Assembly: GCF_003573695.1 (NCBI RefSeq)
Contig: NC_039361.1
Coordinates: 85,020,149 to 85,084,148, forward strand
Direction: 5' to 3'
DNA length: 64,000 nucleotides
Origin: Papaver somniferum
Lineage: Eukaryota > Streptophyta > Magnoliopsida > Ranunculales > Papaveraceae
Shown: piece by piece, positions 1 through 10,720 of the stretch
Layout: every line of letters starts with the position of its first letter
How positions within the stretch are numbered: position 1 is the stretch's first letter
The notes under the pieces: generated by a model
What the model saw: only the letters and a program-made list of their open reading frames with translations
What the model was told of the DNA's origin: nothing
Database searches by the model: none
Position numbers and translations under genes: made by a program

Positions 1-1048
1 TCTTCCATTGTAGGCATTTTTTGTTTTGAACACACAATTAAGACATGACTTATTACAGTATATTCCTTGAGTGTTTAAAATGCCTTTTCCAACAATGTGT
101 GAAACCGGTTTAATGACTTCTTTATACATCCAAGTAATAATATTATGAAGTTTTTCATTTCTCAACCGATAACGACATCTTCGCTCAGAATGTCCCTTAT
201 TCCCGCAGTAATAGAAGTTAAAGGAATTATTTTTAACTGTTCTCTTATGAGCAGATTTAGAAGGAACATAATTCTTTCTTTTGGGACCATTGCAAACTGC
301 CAAAGGTTTTTCACAGGGAGAATTATCATTATCCTTAACAAAGTTGATCTTACTAGTTTTTGGAGCGTCTATTCCTTTATAGCCCAGACCACGTGTATCA
401 CGGTGTTCTTTACATGCTCCAAGCATAAAAGATAATTTTGTAGAGCTAGAATTGAATCTACTCAGACTCTCTTCCAGTGATTTTACTTTATTAAGAGCAG
501 CTGCAAGCTCACTCTCCAAGGATTTTTCTTTGGCGAGTAGACTGCGCTCTTTATCGCTAAAACGTTTTCGTTGAGAGTCATATCTTTCTTCGGTTTCTAT
601 AAGTCTTTCTTTCAACACGAAGAGATTTCGAAAAAGATTAACACATTCAGATTTATTTGTGCGTACATCTTCTTCACGATCTTTAACGATAGATTGTAAG
701 AGTTTATATCCACCATCATATCCTTTAAAGAGTTTTCTCAACTTTCTGTTTTCTTGACAAAGAGGACCCATGTATTTACTCAAGCAGGTTGTTGACTTCT
801 TTTCTTTCAAGGAACGATCAAATAACTTGATATATTGAGAGACTTCCTCATCAATATTTTGTCCTTCTTCTGAATCACTACCATCTGAAAGATCATCCAA
901 CTGTGTCCTCAAGAGATTTTTTCCAGTCGAAAGCAGATTCAGTCAATGAACAAGTTTTTGAGTTTTTCTCAGAAGTTTCAACGCTTTGAGACTCACGTGA
1001 GTGGCTCTGAACTGGTGTTGCGTTATTATAGATGTACTTATCGTCCAT
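1..1048 (-). pseudogene. SIRE-type Ty1/copia gag-like protein, one frameshift, open at window edge
   Basis: This encodes a capsid/nucleocapsid-like protein of a Sirevirus-type retrotransposon. The ATG at 1048 lies about 50 bases downstream (minus strand) of the primer binding site. Apart from one frameshift in the A-run at about 916-921, the frame stays open for roughly 350 codons and leaves the window at base 1. The middle is rich in Lys, Glu and Leu, like a coiled coil (about 460-720). At about 180-230 there is a CCHC-like zinc knuckle reading FYYCGNKGHSERRC, with Phe where the first Cys is expected. I do not see the usual N-terminal copia capsid core (UBN2-like), so the protein may be a shortened gag. 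Protease and polymerase would lie beyond the window edge. Antisense short ORFs here are shadows. Confidence 0.7.
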
Positions 1049-1100
1049 AGAGTCAGATCGCTACAAACACAGACTTGTAAGGTCTTAAACGTGTTTGCCT

Positions 1101-1112
1101 GCTCTGATACCA
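1101..1112 (-). promoter_or_regulatory. Primer binding site, initiator tRNA-Met type
   Basis: The plus strand reads gctctgatacca, so the minus strand carries TGGTATCAGAGC. This is the complement of the 3' end of plant initiator tRNA-Met and the standard Ty1/copia PBS. It lies 2 bases inside the LTR edge at 1115, which fixes both the element's orientation and its LTR boundary. Confidence 0.9.
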
Positions 1113-1114
1113 AT

Positions 1115-3566
1115 TGAAAAACCGGGGGTCTAACAACACCACCCAATATTTTGCTTAGCAATCTGTATGGACTAACTCCGAAATACTTTCTATAGAATCA
1201 ACTAGACAGTCAGACTCAATCTAGGTAAAAGTATCTCAAGGAGTTAATATCTCTCTCTTGTTTTCATTTACTCGAGCTAATAGAAATCAGCAAGTCTTTA
1301 ATCAAACACAAGGAATAACTTGGATGGTACCAAAGACCAATATCCAAGGATCAACCCATATCAATCAACAACCAAAGGTCGGATTTCCAATTGATTGATT
1401 CAAACGCACAACCTGTATTATTTCAATTATATAAACAAATATAAGGCGGAAATATAAATAACATAGACACCAGAAATTTTGTTAACGAGGAAACCGCACA
1501 TGCAGAAAAACCTCGGACCTAGTCCAGATTGAACACACACTGTATTAAGCCGCTACAGACACTAGCCTACTCCAAGCTAACTTCGTACTGGACTGTAGTC
1601 GAACCCCAATCAGTCTCCCACTGATCCAAGGTACAGTTTTACTCCCTACGCCTCTGATCCCATCAGGATACTGCGCACTTGGTTTCCTTAGCTGATCTCA
1701 CCCACAACCAAGAGTTGCTACGACCCGAAGTCAAAGACTTGACATTAAACAAATCGTTCTCACACAAATAAGTTTATCAAAGGATCAATCTGTCTCCCAT
1801 AGATAAACCTTAAAAGGTTTTGTTCCGTATTTTGATAATAATCAAGGTGAACAGGAACCAATTGATAATCCAGTCTTATATTCCCGAAGAACAACCTAGA
1901 GTTATCAATCACCTCAAAACAATCTTAATCGTATGGTAGCAAAACAAGATGTTGCGGAATCACAAACAATGAGACGAAGATGTTTGTGATTACTTTTTAT
2001 ATCTTGCCTATCGGAGATATCAATCTCAACCCAATCAATCTGATTGTACTCGCACGATGGAAGATGCAAGATCAGATCACACAACTACGATAAAAGTAGT
2101 ATCGGTCTGGATTCACAATCCCAATGAAGTCTTTAAGTCGTTAACCTGGTTTTAGAAGAAGAAAACCAAAGGTTAAAGGAGAACCGACTCTAGTATGAAA
2201 ACTAGTATCACACATGAGATGTGGGGATTAGTTTTTCACAGAAGCTAGAGTTCCCCTTATATAGTTTTTCAAATCATGGTTTGCAATTAAGTTACCTTGG
2301 TAAAAAAGCAATCAATATCCACCGTTAGATGAAAACCTGATTTAGATTCAAGCTAATATTTCTCAACCGTTAGATCGAAAACTTAGCTTGTTACACGCAC
2401 TTGACAATGCACACTTCTAGGTTTGTTAATTGTACCCAAACGTATGCACTTGTTGTTTCAACAATAGTTAACCAAAAGGTTAGCCATATGAGCATTCCAT
2501 ATCAACCATGTTCTTCTTCACTATAAATAGTTCAAATGATTTTAAATGAACTAGTTAGAGAGTTGTTCAATTGCAAGGAAATATCATGTACTACACAAGA
2601 CACAATTGAAGCAAAGATGATTTGATTTAATTGAATCGATTCATGAAATTTTGTAGCCACGGTTTACAAACTGCATTCCTTAGTCTTTTTAAGTTTAAGT
2701 TCAGAAATCATCTTCAGATATATAACCTTCTCAAGTTCGCAGACTAGGTTCGCGGACTTAAGTTACCGGGCATAGTTTACAAACTCCAGCAGAAATTCTC
2801 GGGTATGAGAACTTTGCCAGTTTGCGGACTTAATTTCACGCAAGTAGTTTGTCAACTCCAGCAGAAATTCTCGGGTTTGAGAACTTCGGCGGTTCGCGGA
2901 CTGAGTTCGCCGACTTGGCTCACGCCATTCTTCCGGTTCTCTTGATCAACAAAGTTTGCAAATTTTGGTTCAAGGAATAGGACTTATACATAAATGTGTT
3001 TCCACAACAATGCTTATGTCCACCATTGGTTATGTAGCCTAAACTCTCATTTCAATCATTGAAACATTCTTAGAGGACGTTATATAGTTGTTACACCATT
3101 TCTCGTCAAATCAATTTTCAAGATGATTGAAACATATCATGACTTTCGTCACATGGTAAAGATAAACTTGGTTAAAGCGAAAAGCTTACCAACTCATATT
3201 TCGAGATATAGATAGGCGAGGTATACTCGGCTCGAAATACCAAATGTATATAATCAAAGTCTATATATATAGCATACGACTTCTTGTCTCAAAGAGTAGG
3301 AGATAGCGTAGATAGACTTTTGAGTGATCGATAAGTTCAAGTCTTCACATACCTTTTTGTCGAGAAGTTCCACCGGTTCCTTGAGTAGTTCTTCTACTTG
3401 TATGATGAATCGCCATGAAGTCCTTGAGCTCAAATACACTTTCTATCCTAGTCTGAGACTTAGCTATAATATACTAGAAATCAAGACTTATAGTTTTGAT
3501 GACTAACATTGACAAACATGCTTGAGATATCAACACATGCGAGTTCGACCGAGCAATTATCTAACA
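1115..3566 (-). mobile_element. SIRE-type copia 5' LTR (element A)
   Basis: This 2452 bp LTR reads on the minus strand from TGTTAGATAATT at 3566 to ...TTTTTCA at 1115. The PBS follows directly on the left. It matches over its length the two LTRs of element B (16466-18885 and 22620-25073), which confirms both ends. Its U3 side has TATA-like tracts near 3262-3275. The bases next to it at 3567-3571 (aagac) would be the target duplication, but the other end is outside the window. Small ORFs inside it are not conserved as protein. Confidence 0.9.
2735..2925 (-). repeat. Internal LTR repeat with TTCGCGGACT motifs and a short hairpin
   Basis: Two tandem copies of an ~86 bp module contain 'ccagcagaaattctcggg' followed by gagaactt and a ttcgcggact-type motif. 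ATTCTCGGG...GAGAA can fold back on itself. The same arrangement recurs in both LTRs of element B (about 18060-18240 and 24225-24425), so it belongs to the LTR family. Sirevirus LTRs are known to carry conserved palindromic or CpG-rich motifs; assigning this block to that class is inference. Confidence 0.6.
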
Positions 3567-4741
3567 AAGACCTCTAAAAACGGTTCTACCATATCAGAAA
3601 ATATGCTCATCATACAACGCTGGAAAGTCGCAGGGGCATTACATAGCCCGAAAGGTATGCGTCTATATGCAAAGGTACCAAAGGGACAGGTAAAAGTGAT
3701 TTTTTCTTGGTCTTCAGGGGAAATCTCAATCTGATTATATCCAGAATAGCCATCTAAGAAGCAATAGTGACTATATCCTGATAATCGTTATAGCATTTGG
3801 TCGATGAAGGGAAGGGGAAGTGATCCTTCCTAGTTCCCTTGTTCAATTTCCTATAGTCGATATAGACACGCCATCCCGTGGTCACTCGGGTTGGGATTAA
3901 CTCATTATTATCATTCTGGACTACGGTGATACATGATTTCTTGGGAACAACCTGAACAGGGATGACCCACTTACTATCTGAAATTGGGTAGATAATACCT
4001 GCATCTAAAAATTTAAGAACCTCGGTTCGAACTACTTCTTTCATATTAGGGTTAAGTCGACGTTGCATCTCCCTATAAGGTTTAGTATCCTCCTCTAAAT
4101 AAATCTGATGCATACAAACAGTAGGACTTATACGTTTAATGTCTTCTATGGTCCACCCTAAAGCTTCCTTATTATTTTGAAGTACGGTAACTAGCCTACT
4201 TTCCTGATCACTATCCAAGTCGGAAGCAAAAATCACAGGTAAAGTCTCAGATAGGCCTAAAAACACATACTTCAGGGTATCTGGTAGTTGTTTAAGGTCC
4301 AACTTAGGAGGCTTTTCTAAAGAAGGGACTAGGGTAGACTTGGAAACTGGGAGTGGTTTGAACTTAGGTTTCCATCCATTACTAGTGTCTATCAAAGGGG
4401 CGGAATCTAACAGAGCATTCACCTCATTAATCACACTATCATCATCAAAATCAATCCCAAAGTGGGACAGGCATTTCTCTAATGGATCTTCTAACAAAGT
4501 ATTTGGTAATGACTCATCGACTAATGTTCCTATCATGTTTACCTCTTCTATGATTGAGTCATATATTTCATAGGGTAGCTTACTAATATTGAAAACGTTC
4601 ACCTCAATAGTCATGTTACCAAAAGACAAATTCATAGTACCGTTTCGACAATTAATGATCGCATTGGAAGTAGATAAAAACGGGCGACCTAAAATCATAG
4701 GTATTTGGTTTTGTGGGTCAGAGACAGGTTCAGTATCTAGG
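3567..4741 (-). pseudogene. Athila-type Ty3/gypsy pol: protease C-terminus and reverse transcriptase N-terminal half
   Basis: This is part of an Athila-lineage polyprotein. Reading leftward, it has the end of the protease domain (ILGRPFL), a linker, then RT motifs: a segment ending DAGIIYPISDSKWVIPVQVV, the IDYRKLN motif, and after a frameshift near 3795 an FLDGYSGYNQI-like motif and CPFGTFAYRR. The longest open piece is 4698-3754 (314 codons). A stop and a frameshift follow the RKDHFPF segment. The gene is cut at 3566 by SIRE element A, about one codon before the expected MDD catalytic motif, and at 4741 by a solo LTR. It is inactive. The rest of RT, RNase H and integrase should lie left of element A, beyond the window. 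Confidence 0.85.
4737..4741. repeat. Target site duplication ctagg (left copy)
   Basis: ctagg here is repeated exactly at 8084-8088, flanking the TG...CA insertion 4742-8083. Removing the insertion and one copy rejoins the Athila protease reading frame. Confidence 0.9.
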
Positions 4742-5633
4742 TGTTTGAGGGTGAAAACAATTTCTGCTGATTTTGGTAATTTCGGGTGAGTGGGTGAGAA
4801 ACGAGTTTAAACCCTAAACAATGTACTGCAAGGGAGTACTTTAGATTCGAGAGATCAATCTGTACAAATCCGGCCTAAACCAAGAAATGGACGTTCCATA
4901 CTTGCTTCGGTCACAAAGTGAAGGAGAAGGGTTGGTTTTGGGGAAGGAAGCGAAGAGAATGTTGAGACCAGAATAGTTGATTCTGGAAGAGTAGTTGTTT
5001 CACGACTTGTATCAGAAAGTGGGAAGATAACAGATGGAAAGCTAGCAAATATTTTCTGAGTGTTGTATCCTCCTGACCTGAACTTGTTGTACGGTGGAAA
5101 TAGGTAAGACATATTTATACAAGTCGAAGGGAAACGTACTTTGGTCTCGTAAGAAATGGAAAACAGATGAGTAAATGGGAAGAGGTGGTAACCGGTAACG
5201 CCTGGAATTGATGTTCCATAAAAGAAAGCGTTTCACCATTACTCCATGTATTTACTAACCTCCTCTTCCTTATGACACTGTCTTATAACGGGCGTAGTGT
5301 ACGCCGCACGCTGTAAACCGCCAAACCAATACCCAATGAGCATCCCCCAGTTTGCGACATGTGTTGATGTCTCGAGTGTTTTCATGGAAAACATGTAGCA
5401 TGTTGTTGTTCGGTAAGTTGAGCTTGGGAGACTTGCCGGCTAGATGGTGACCTTCGACGGTCGAGATTTTGCATCTTGAGAGGAAGGGTAGTCGTTGATT
5501 ATTGCAACCCTTCGTTTGGTAGCCAGTAGCATGAAAGCATGGACGGTACGGCTTTAATATTACCTAGTTTAGGCGCGGACAAAAGTTAGGGTTTTGGCTT
5601 TGTTTTGGCGCGGCCAAACTCGGGCTTGGCGTC

Positions 5634-7385
5634 GGGCCAAAGGTTGCCATGCGTTAGCTGGTAACCTTGGACGGCTAAGATCTGCATCTTAGATGGAAAA
5701 GTGGTCGTTGATCTTGGCAAGCCTTTGTTTTGGTATCCGCATAGGGAAGGCCGGCATGGTATGGCGCGACAAGGTGGTTGGCATGCCATTGGCACATGTG
5801 GCATAGCTGGCATGCCTTGGCGCGGTTTGGGCGTGTCCAAAACAAAGGTTTTGGCGTTGGGCCAAAGGTTACCATGCGTTGGTTGGCGACCTTGGACGGC
5901 TAAGATTTGCATCTTAGATGGAAGGATGGCCGTTGATCGTCGCCAGCCTTTGTTTTGGTAACCGCATAGGGAAGGCCGACATGGTCTGGCGCGGCAAGGT
6001 GGCTGGCATGCCATTGGCACATGTGGCATGGCCGGCATGCCTTGGCGCGGTTTGGGCGTGACCAAACCTAGGGTTTTGGCGTTGGGCCAAAGGTTACCAT
6101 GTGTTGGTTGGTGACCTTGGACGGCTGAGATTTGCATCTAAGATGTAAGGGAGGACGTTGATTGTCGCACGCCTTTGTTTTGATAACCGCATAGGGAAGG
6201 CCTGCATGGTATGGCACGGCAAGGTGGCTGGCATGCCATTGGCACATGTGGCATGGCCGGTATGCCTTGGCGCGGTTTGGGCGTGACCAAAACTAGGGTT
6301 TTGGCGTTGGGCCAAAGGTTACCATGTGTTGGTTGGTGACCTTGTACGGATGATATTTGCATCTAAGATGGAAGGGTGGCCGTTGATTGCCGCACGCCTT
6401 CGTTTTGGAAGCCGTGAAGGGAAGGCCGGGATGGCATGGCTTAGGCGCGACAAGGTGGATGGCGCGGCATGCCGTTGGCACATGTGGCATGGTTGGCATG
6501 TCTTGGCGTGGTTTAGGCGCGACCAAACTAGGGCTTTGGCGTTGGGCCAAAGGTTACCATGCGTTGGTTGGTAACCTTGGACGGCTGAGATTTGCATCAA
6601 AGATGGAAGGGTGGCCGTTGATTGTCACACGCCTTCGTTTTGGCAACCGTGAAGGGAAGGCCGGCATGGTATGGCGTGGCAAGGTGGATGGCATGCCATT
6701 GGCACATGTGGCATGGCCGGTATTCCTTGGCACGGTTTGGGAGTGACCAAAACTAGGGTTTTGGCGTTGGGCCAAAGGTTACCATGCGTTGGTTGATGAC
6801 CTTGGACGGCTGAGATTTGCATCTAAGATGGAAGGATGGTCGTTGATCGTCGCCAGCCTTTGTTTTGGTAACCGCATAGGGAAGGTCGGCATAGTATGGC
6901 ACGACAAGGGGGCTGGCATGCCATTGGCACATGTGGCATGGCCGGCATGCCTTGGGGCAGTTTGGGCGTGACCAAAACTAGGTTTGGTGTTGGGCCAAAG
7001 GTTACATGTGTTGGTTGGTGACCTTGGACGGCTGAGATTTGCATCTAAGATGGAAGGGTGGCCGTTGATTGTCGCACACCTTCGTTTTGGCAACCGTGAA
7101 GGGAAAGACGGTATGGCATGGCTTAGGTGCGGCAAGGTGGATGGCGCGGCATGCCATTGGCACATGTGGCATGGTCGGCATGCCTTGGCGTGGTTTAGGC
7201 GCGACCAAACTAGGGTTTTGGCGTTGGGCCAAAGGTTACCATGCGTTGTTTGGCGACCTTGGATGGCTAAGATTTGCATCTAAGATGGAAGGGTGGCCTT
7301 TGATCATCGCACGCCTTCGTTTTGGTAGCCGCATAGGGAAGACCGGCATGGTATGGCGTAGCAAGGTGGTTGGCATGCCATTGGC
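5634..7385 (-). repeat. Satellite array a in the solo LTR, ~225/235 bp units
   Basis: The anchor gggccaa (followed by aggttaccatg) recurs at about 5634, 5859, 6084, 6309, 6544, 6769, 6992 and 7226. The spacings are 225, 225, 225, 235, 225, 223 and 234. Each unit holds 'gacggctgagatttgcatc', a ggccggcatggtatggc block and a ggcacatgtggcatgg block. There are about eight units of two length classes. Confidence 0.95.
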
Positions 7386-7885
7386 ACATGTGGTGCGTCT
7401 GGCATGGTTGGCATGCCATTGGCGCGGAGGTGCGGTTGACATGGCATGCCATTGGCACAGTGGTGCGGTTGACATGGCATGCCATTGGCGCAGTGGTGCG
7501 GCTGGCATGGTTGGCATGCCTTGGCACGGAGGTGCGGCTGGCATGGTTGGCATGCCTCAGTGCGGAGGTGCGGCTGGCATGGCATGCCATTGGCGCAGTG
7601 GTGCGGATGGCATGGCATGCCATTGACGCAGTGGTGCGGTTGGCATGGTTGGAATGCCTTGACGCGGAGGTGCGGCTGGCCTGGCATGTCATTGGCGCAG
7701 TGGTGCGGCTGGCATGGTTGGCATGCCTTGGCGCGGAGATGTGGCTGGCATGGTATGCCATTGGCACAGTGGTGTGTCTGGCATGAGTGGCATGCCTTGG
7801 CGCGGTGACGTGGCTGGCATGGTTTTCCATTGGCACAGTGGTGCGGCTGGAATGGTTGGCATGCCTTGGCGCGGTAGCATGAGAA
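7385..7885 (-). repeat. Satellite array b in the solo LTR, alternating ~36/33 bp units
   Basis: Units of the form ggtgcggctggcatgg followed by ttggcatgccttggcgcgga (about 36 bp) alternate irregularly with ggtgcggttgacatggc followed by atgccattggcacagt (about 33 bp). Roughly 14 units are present. Both lengths are multiples of three, so several frames stay open on both strands. I treat those ORFs as artefacts. Confidence 0.95.
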
Positions 7886-8083
7886 TTAGGGTTTGGCATA
7901 GATGATGTCAGTCAGTGTTAAGGGTTCTGCCGTGGAACATGACCCATGTAAAAAAAAGGGTACCCCGGTAATTCTTACGTAGGCATGCTGATTGATTCAA
8001 TAAATGTGCTAATGGTCATAGTGACGTCATGTCAGATGTACAATTTTACGATTTTGACCCTAAGCTAAAAACCACCATCAACA

Positions 8084-8630
8084 CTAGGATAACAAAATCC
8101 ACTGGATATATAAACTTGTCGACCTCAATAAGAACATCCTCAATAATACCTCGAGGAATTTTGACCGACCTATCAGCTAACTGCAGTGTCATCTGAGTAG
8201 GTTTTACTCCACCAAGCCCTAGTTGTAAGTATACATGGTACGGTAGTAAGTTCACACTGGCTCTTAAGTCAAGTAAAGCTTTTTCTACCCGAAAGTTACC
8301 TATTGTGCAAGAAATGGTAGGGGAACCTGGGTCTTTGTACTTAGGAGTTGTGTTGTTCTGGATGATCGAACTTACATGGGTAACTAAAAAGTCTTTATTA
8401 GGGACATTTAGGTTTCTCTTTATCGTACACATATCCTTAAGGAACTTAGCGTAAGAAGGAAGTTGCCTAATTGCATATAATAAAGGAAGGTTTATGGTGA
8501 CTTGCTTAAAAACCTTCAGTATGTCATTAAAGTTCGATTCCTTCTTTGTTGGTACTAATAGTTTGGGAAATAGGGCTCTAGGCATAGAATCAGACCTCTC
8601 AGGAACCGAATTGGAATTATCAGTCTCCTA
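8084..8630 (-). pseudogene. Athila gag-pol: spacer and aspartic protease N-terminal part
   Basis: This continues the Athila polyprotein on the minus strand, upstream of the solo LTR. The open frame from 8585 contains the protease region ALLDLRASVNLLP, then QLADRSVKIPRGIIEDVL and the PVDFV segment. The active-site triad expected as D-L-G-A reads D-L-R-A, so the catalytic turn is probably lost. At 8089 the frame runs into the solo LTR; the protein continues at 4741 after excision of the insert. Confidence 0.85.
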
Positions 8631-10173
8631 ATGAGGTGAATGCTGAGGGGTGAGATCCTGAGGGGTGAACTACAATATGTTCACTATCGGTCATGGTCAC
8701 CTTATTGTCTATAACTCTACCACTCCTAAGGGTTCTAATAGCATTCAATTGATTCGATGGTTTTGCACCTACTTCATGAACTCCTCCTCTAGGGTTGGGT
8801 TGTGTTTTGCTAGGAAATCTACCATTTTCTATCAAAGACTCATTTATCATACCAACCTGGGTTTTTAACTCGGAAATAGACTGACTATTTTCATGTCCTA
8901 CCCTGTTACTAGCTTGTAGACTTTGTTCTACTGATAGCTGAAATTTTGCAGTTTGCTGAGTTAACAAGTTGAGAGACTCCTCTAAGCTTAAGATTTTCTT
9001 ATCTGACTGATTCTGAAACTGAGCCGGTCCCAAAGGATTCTTAGTATAGACAAAACCTGGGGAGCATTAGAATTACTAAACTGACCTTGGCTCTGGCCCT
9101 TCGACCAAGAAAGGTTTGTATGGTTTCTCCGACCAGGATTGTAGGTTTCCGAATATGGGTCAAGCTTTTGACGGTTATCGAATCTAGTGTTATTATAGGA
9201 AGCATTGGCTTGCTCTTCAATAGTCTGGCCTTCCCAAAAAGGCTCCACTCGACCACTATGGTGACCCAATTCTAAAGCTTCTAATCTTTTGTATATTGCT
9301 GCAATTTTAGCATCTGATTCATAATTTCCTTCTACCTTATTAATGTTTCCTCTAGTTAGAAGACTTGTTTTCTGGGGTTCCCTGCTATTTTCCATTGCTG
9401 GGTTTTCTCGGCGATTTCATTCAAGAATTACATCGCCGCATCAACAGTTTGGTTTTCAAACCCACCTGTATACATAGATTCTACTATGGTTGTAGTGGAA
9501 TAATCTAAGCCCTCATAAAGGATCTGAACTAGCCTAACCTTCTCTAAACCATGATGAGGACATTGTGTCAACAAATCATTGAACCTTTCCAAATACCTAT
9601 ACAAGGATTCTCCCTCCTGTTGAGAAAACGTGCAGATTTGCGTCCTAATAGACGATGTTTTGTGCCTAGGGAGAAACTTGTTCAAAAAGGAAGATGTAAG
9701 TTGTTCGTATGTTTCGATTTACCTGGAAGCTAAACTATATAGACACGATTTGGCTTTATATTTCAGGGGAAAGGGGAATAACCTAAGTTTCAAAGCATCA
9801 TCATCAAGGTTTCTAATTTTTAGGGTACTACAAATTTCCTCAAAATCCCTAGCATGGAAATAGGGGTTTTTATTTTCTTTCCCTAAAAGGATTGGGATCA
9901 TCTGTAGGGTCCCCAGTTTAAGTTCATAATTTGCTTCCGTTTCAGCTAACCAGATATACGAGGGACGAGTAGTCCTAATAGGATTTAACAAGGCTTTCAA
10001 AGTTGCCATTTCTGGCTCTACCTGAGTAATAGGGATTCTCTCCTCAGTAAAATCAGGACGTTCAAAAATAGGATTCTCTAGATTAAGGTAATCAAGACTC
10101 TTGTTCCTAAAATATCAATTCTAGGTTTTTCACGCATAAACCGTCCTAGAGCATCTCTCTTACGTTCTGGCAT
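8620..10173 (-). pseudogene. Athila gag, several frameshifts and stops
   Basis: This is the structural capsid protein of the Athila element. The likely start is the ATG at 10173 (MPERKRDALGRF). A one-base shift near 10100 leads into the frame open from 10009. The retrotransposon gag core (PF03732-like) is visible from about 9960 to 9450, including ENKNPYFHARDFEEIC, DDDALKLRLFPFPLK and later FSQQEGESLYRYLERFNDLL and CPHHGLEK. The rest is spread over frames at 9685-9428, 9395-8988 and 9033-8620, with internal stops. The C-terminal part (QFQNQSDKKILSLEESLNLL) looks coiled-coil. Coding is clearly decayed. Confidence 0.85.
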
Positions 10174-10699
10174 ACAAGAATTCAACCAAAAACTGTGCAC
10201 ATGCAAATGCTTGGATAACTAATTTAGGTAGGTTGGGTTACCACAACAAAATAAACCCAAAGGTACGAGGCTGAGGTTTTTGGTGTTTCGGATGATAACG
10301 CCCAGAGGGTTCACCGTACTAAACCACTTGTTTTCCTAAAATCGGTGTCGGACGAAAATGCAATTGGGGTGTGCAAGTGTGTTTTCTTTTTAATAATAAT
10401 AAATAAATATTTGATTTGATGTAATTCGTTTGTGTTTTCAAATAAACAAACAGCAAAAAAAAATACAAGTCCAAAAGAAAAATGAAGAAAATAATAAATA
10501 AAAGTTCTTAAAAAAAAAATCTTCGGTTTTCTCCTTTTATGGCAAGCAAGTCTAACTTTCCAACTTCGCTTCGAGTCAATCCTGCACACCAAAAACAAAA
10601 ATACCAAAGTGAAATAAAGAAAATAAAAATAAAATAATAAAATAAATTCTAACTAAAATAAAAAAAGGCTAATAACCAAAAAAAACCTAAAGACAAGTC
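10174..10699 (-). other. Athila 5' leader (untranslated)
   Basis: This A/T-rich stretch, with poly-A and poly-T runs, lies between the PBS and the gag start on the minus strand. It has no credible ORF; a 98-codon frame at 10607-10311 is low-complexity. The leader of the non-autonomous Athila-like element at 59760-60827 is similar in style. Confidence 0.6.
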
Positions 10700-10720
10700 C
10701 GCGCCGGCGGCGCCAAAAAA
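10700..10720 (-). promoter_or_regulatory. Athila-type primer binding site
   Basis: The minus strand reads TTTTTTGGCGCCGCCGGCG and on into GCGGACTTG right after the LTR end. The same motif follows the LTRs at 40341 and (minus) 60846. The first eight bases, TGGCGCCG, fit the tRNA-Asp-type PBS used by Athila/Tat elements; the match beyond that is weak. Confidence 0.7.

Larger units (their letters stand above)
4742..8083 (-). mobile_element. Solo LTR of satellite-bearing family T1 (inserted in Athila protease)
   Basis: This 3342 bp insertion begins TGTTTGAGGG and ends CATCAACA on the plus strand, with a perfect 5 bp duplication. It matches, in reverse orientation, the two LTRs of the T1 element (35529-38714 and 44751-48235). 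No internal sequence is present, so it is a solo LTR, as left by LTR-LTR recombination. Reading on the minus strand, it has a ~34 bp array, a ~225/235 bp array, a unique segment, a TATA box (about 5112-5119) and a short terminal part. Open frames over the arrays come from repeat periodicity. Confidence 0.9.

Noticed and set aside
145..435. 96-codon plus-strand ORF at the window start
   Set aside because: It is antisense to the SIRE gag frame, which shows recognisable coiled-coil and zinc-knuckle sequence.
1101..1112. tRNA-like sequence
   Set aside because: Only the 12 bases complementary to the tRNA-Met 3' end are present. It is a primer binding site; no cloverleaf can be formed from the flanks.
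3254..3439. Sense ORF in the SIRE LTRs (also 18471-18752 and 24692-24940) with shared SSRTSWRFIIQV peptide
   Set aside because: It recurs because the LTRs are copies. Differences between the three are mostly amino-acid changing and the ends shift frame, so no selection for protein is visible.
5586..7899. Many long ORFs on both strands over the satellite arrays (repeating His/Pro/Cys or Gly/Met/Trp peptides)
   Set aside because: Array b units are multiples of three and array a has few stops, so several frames stay open at once on both strands; no start signals or codon bias support coding. The same applies to 35582-37863 and 44804-47323.
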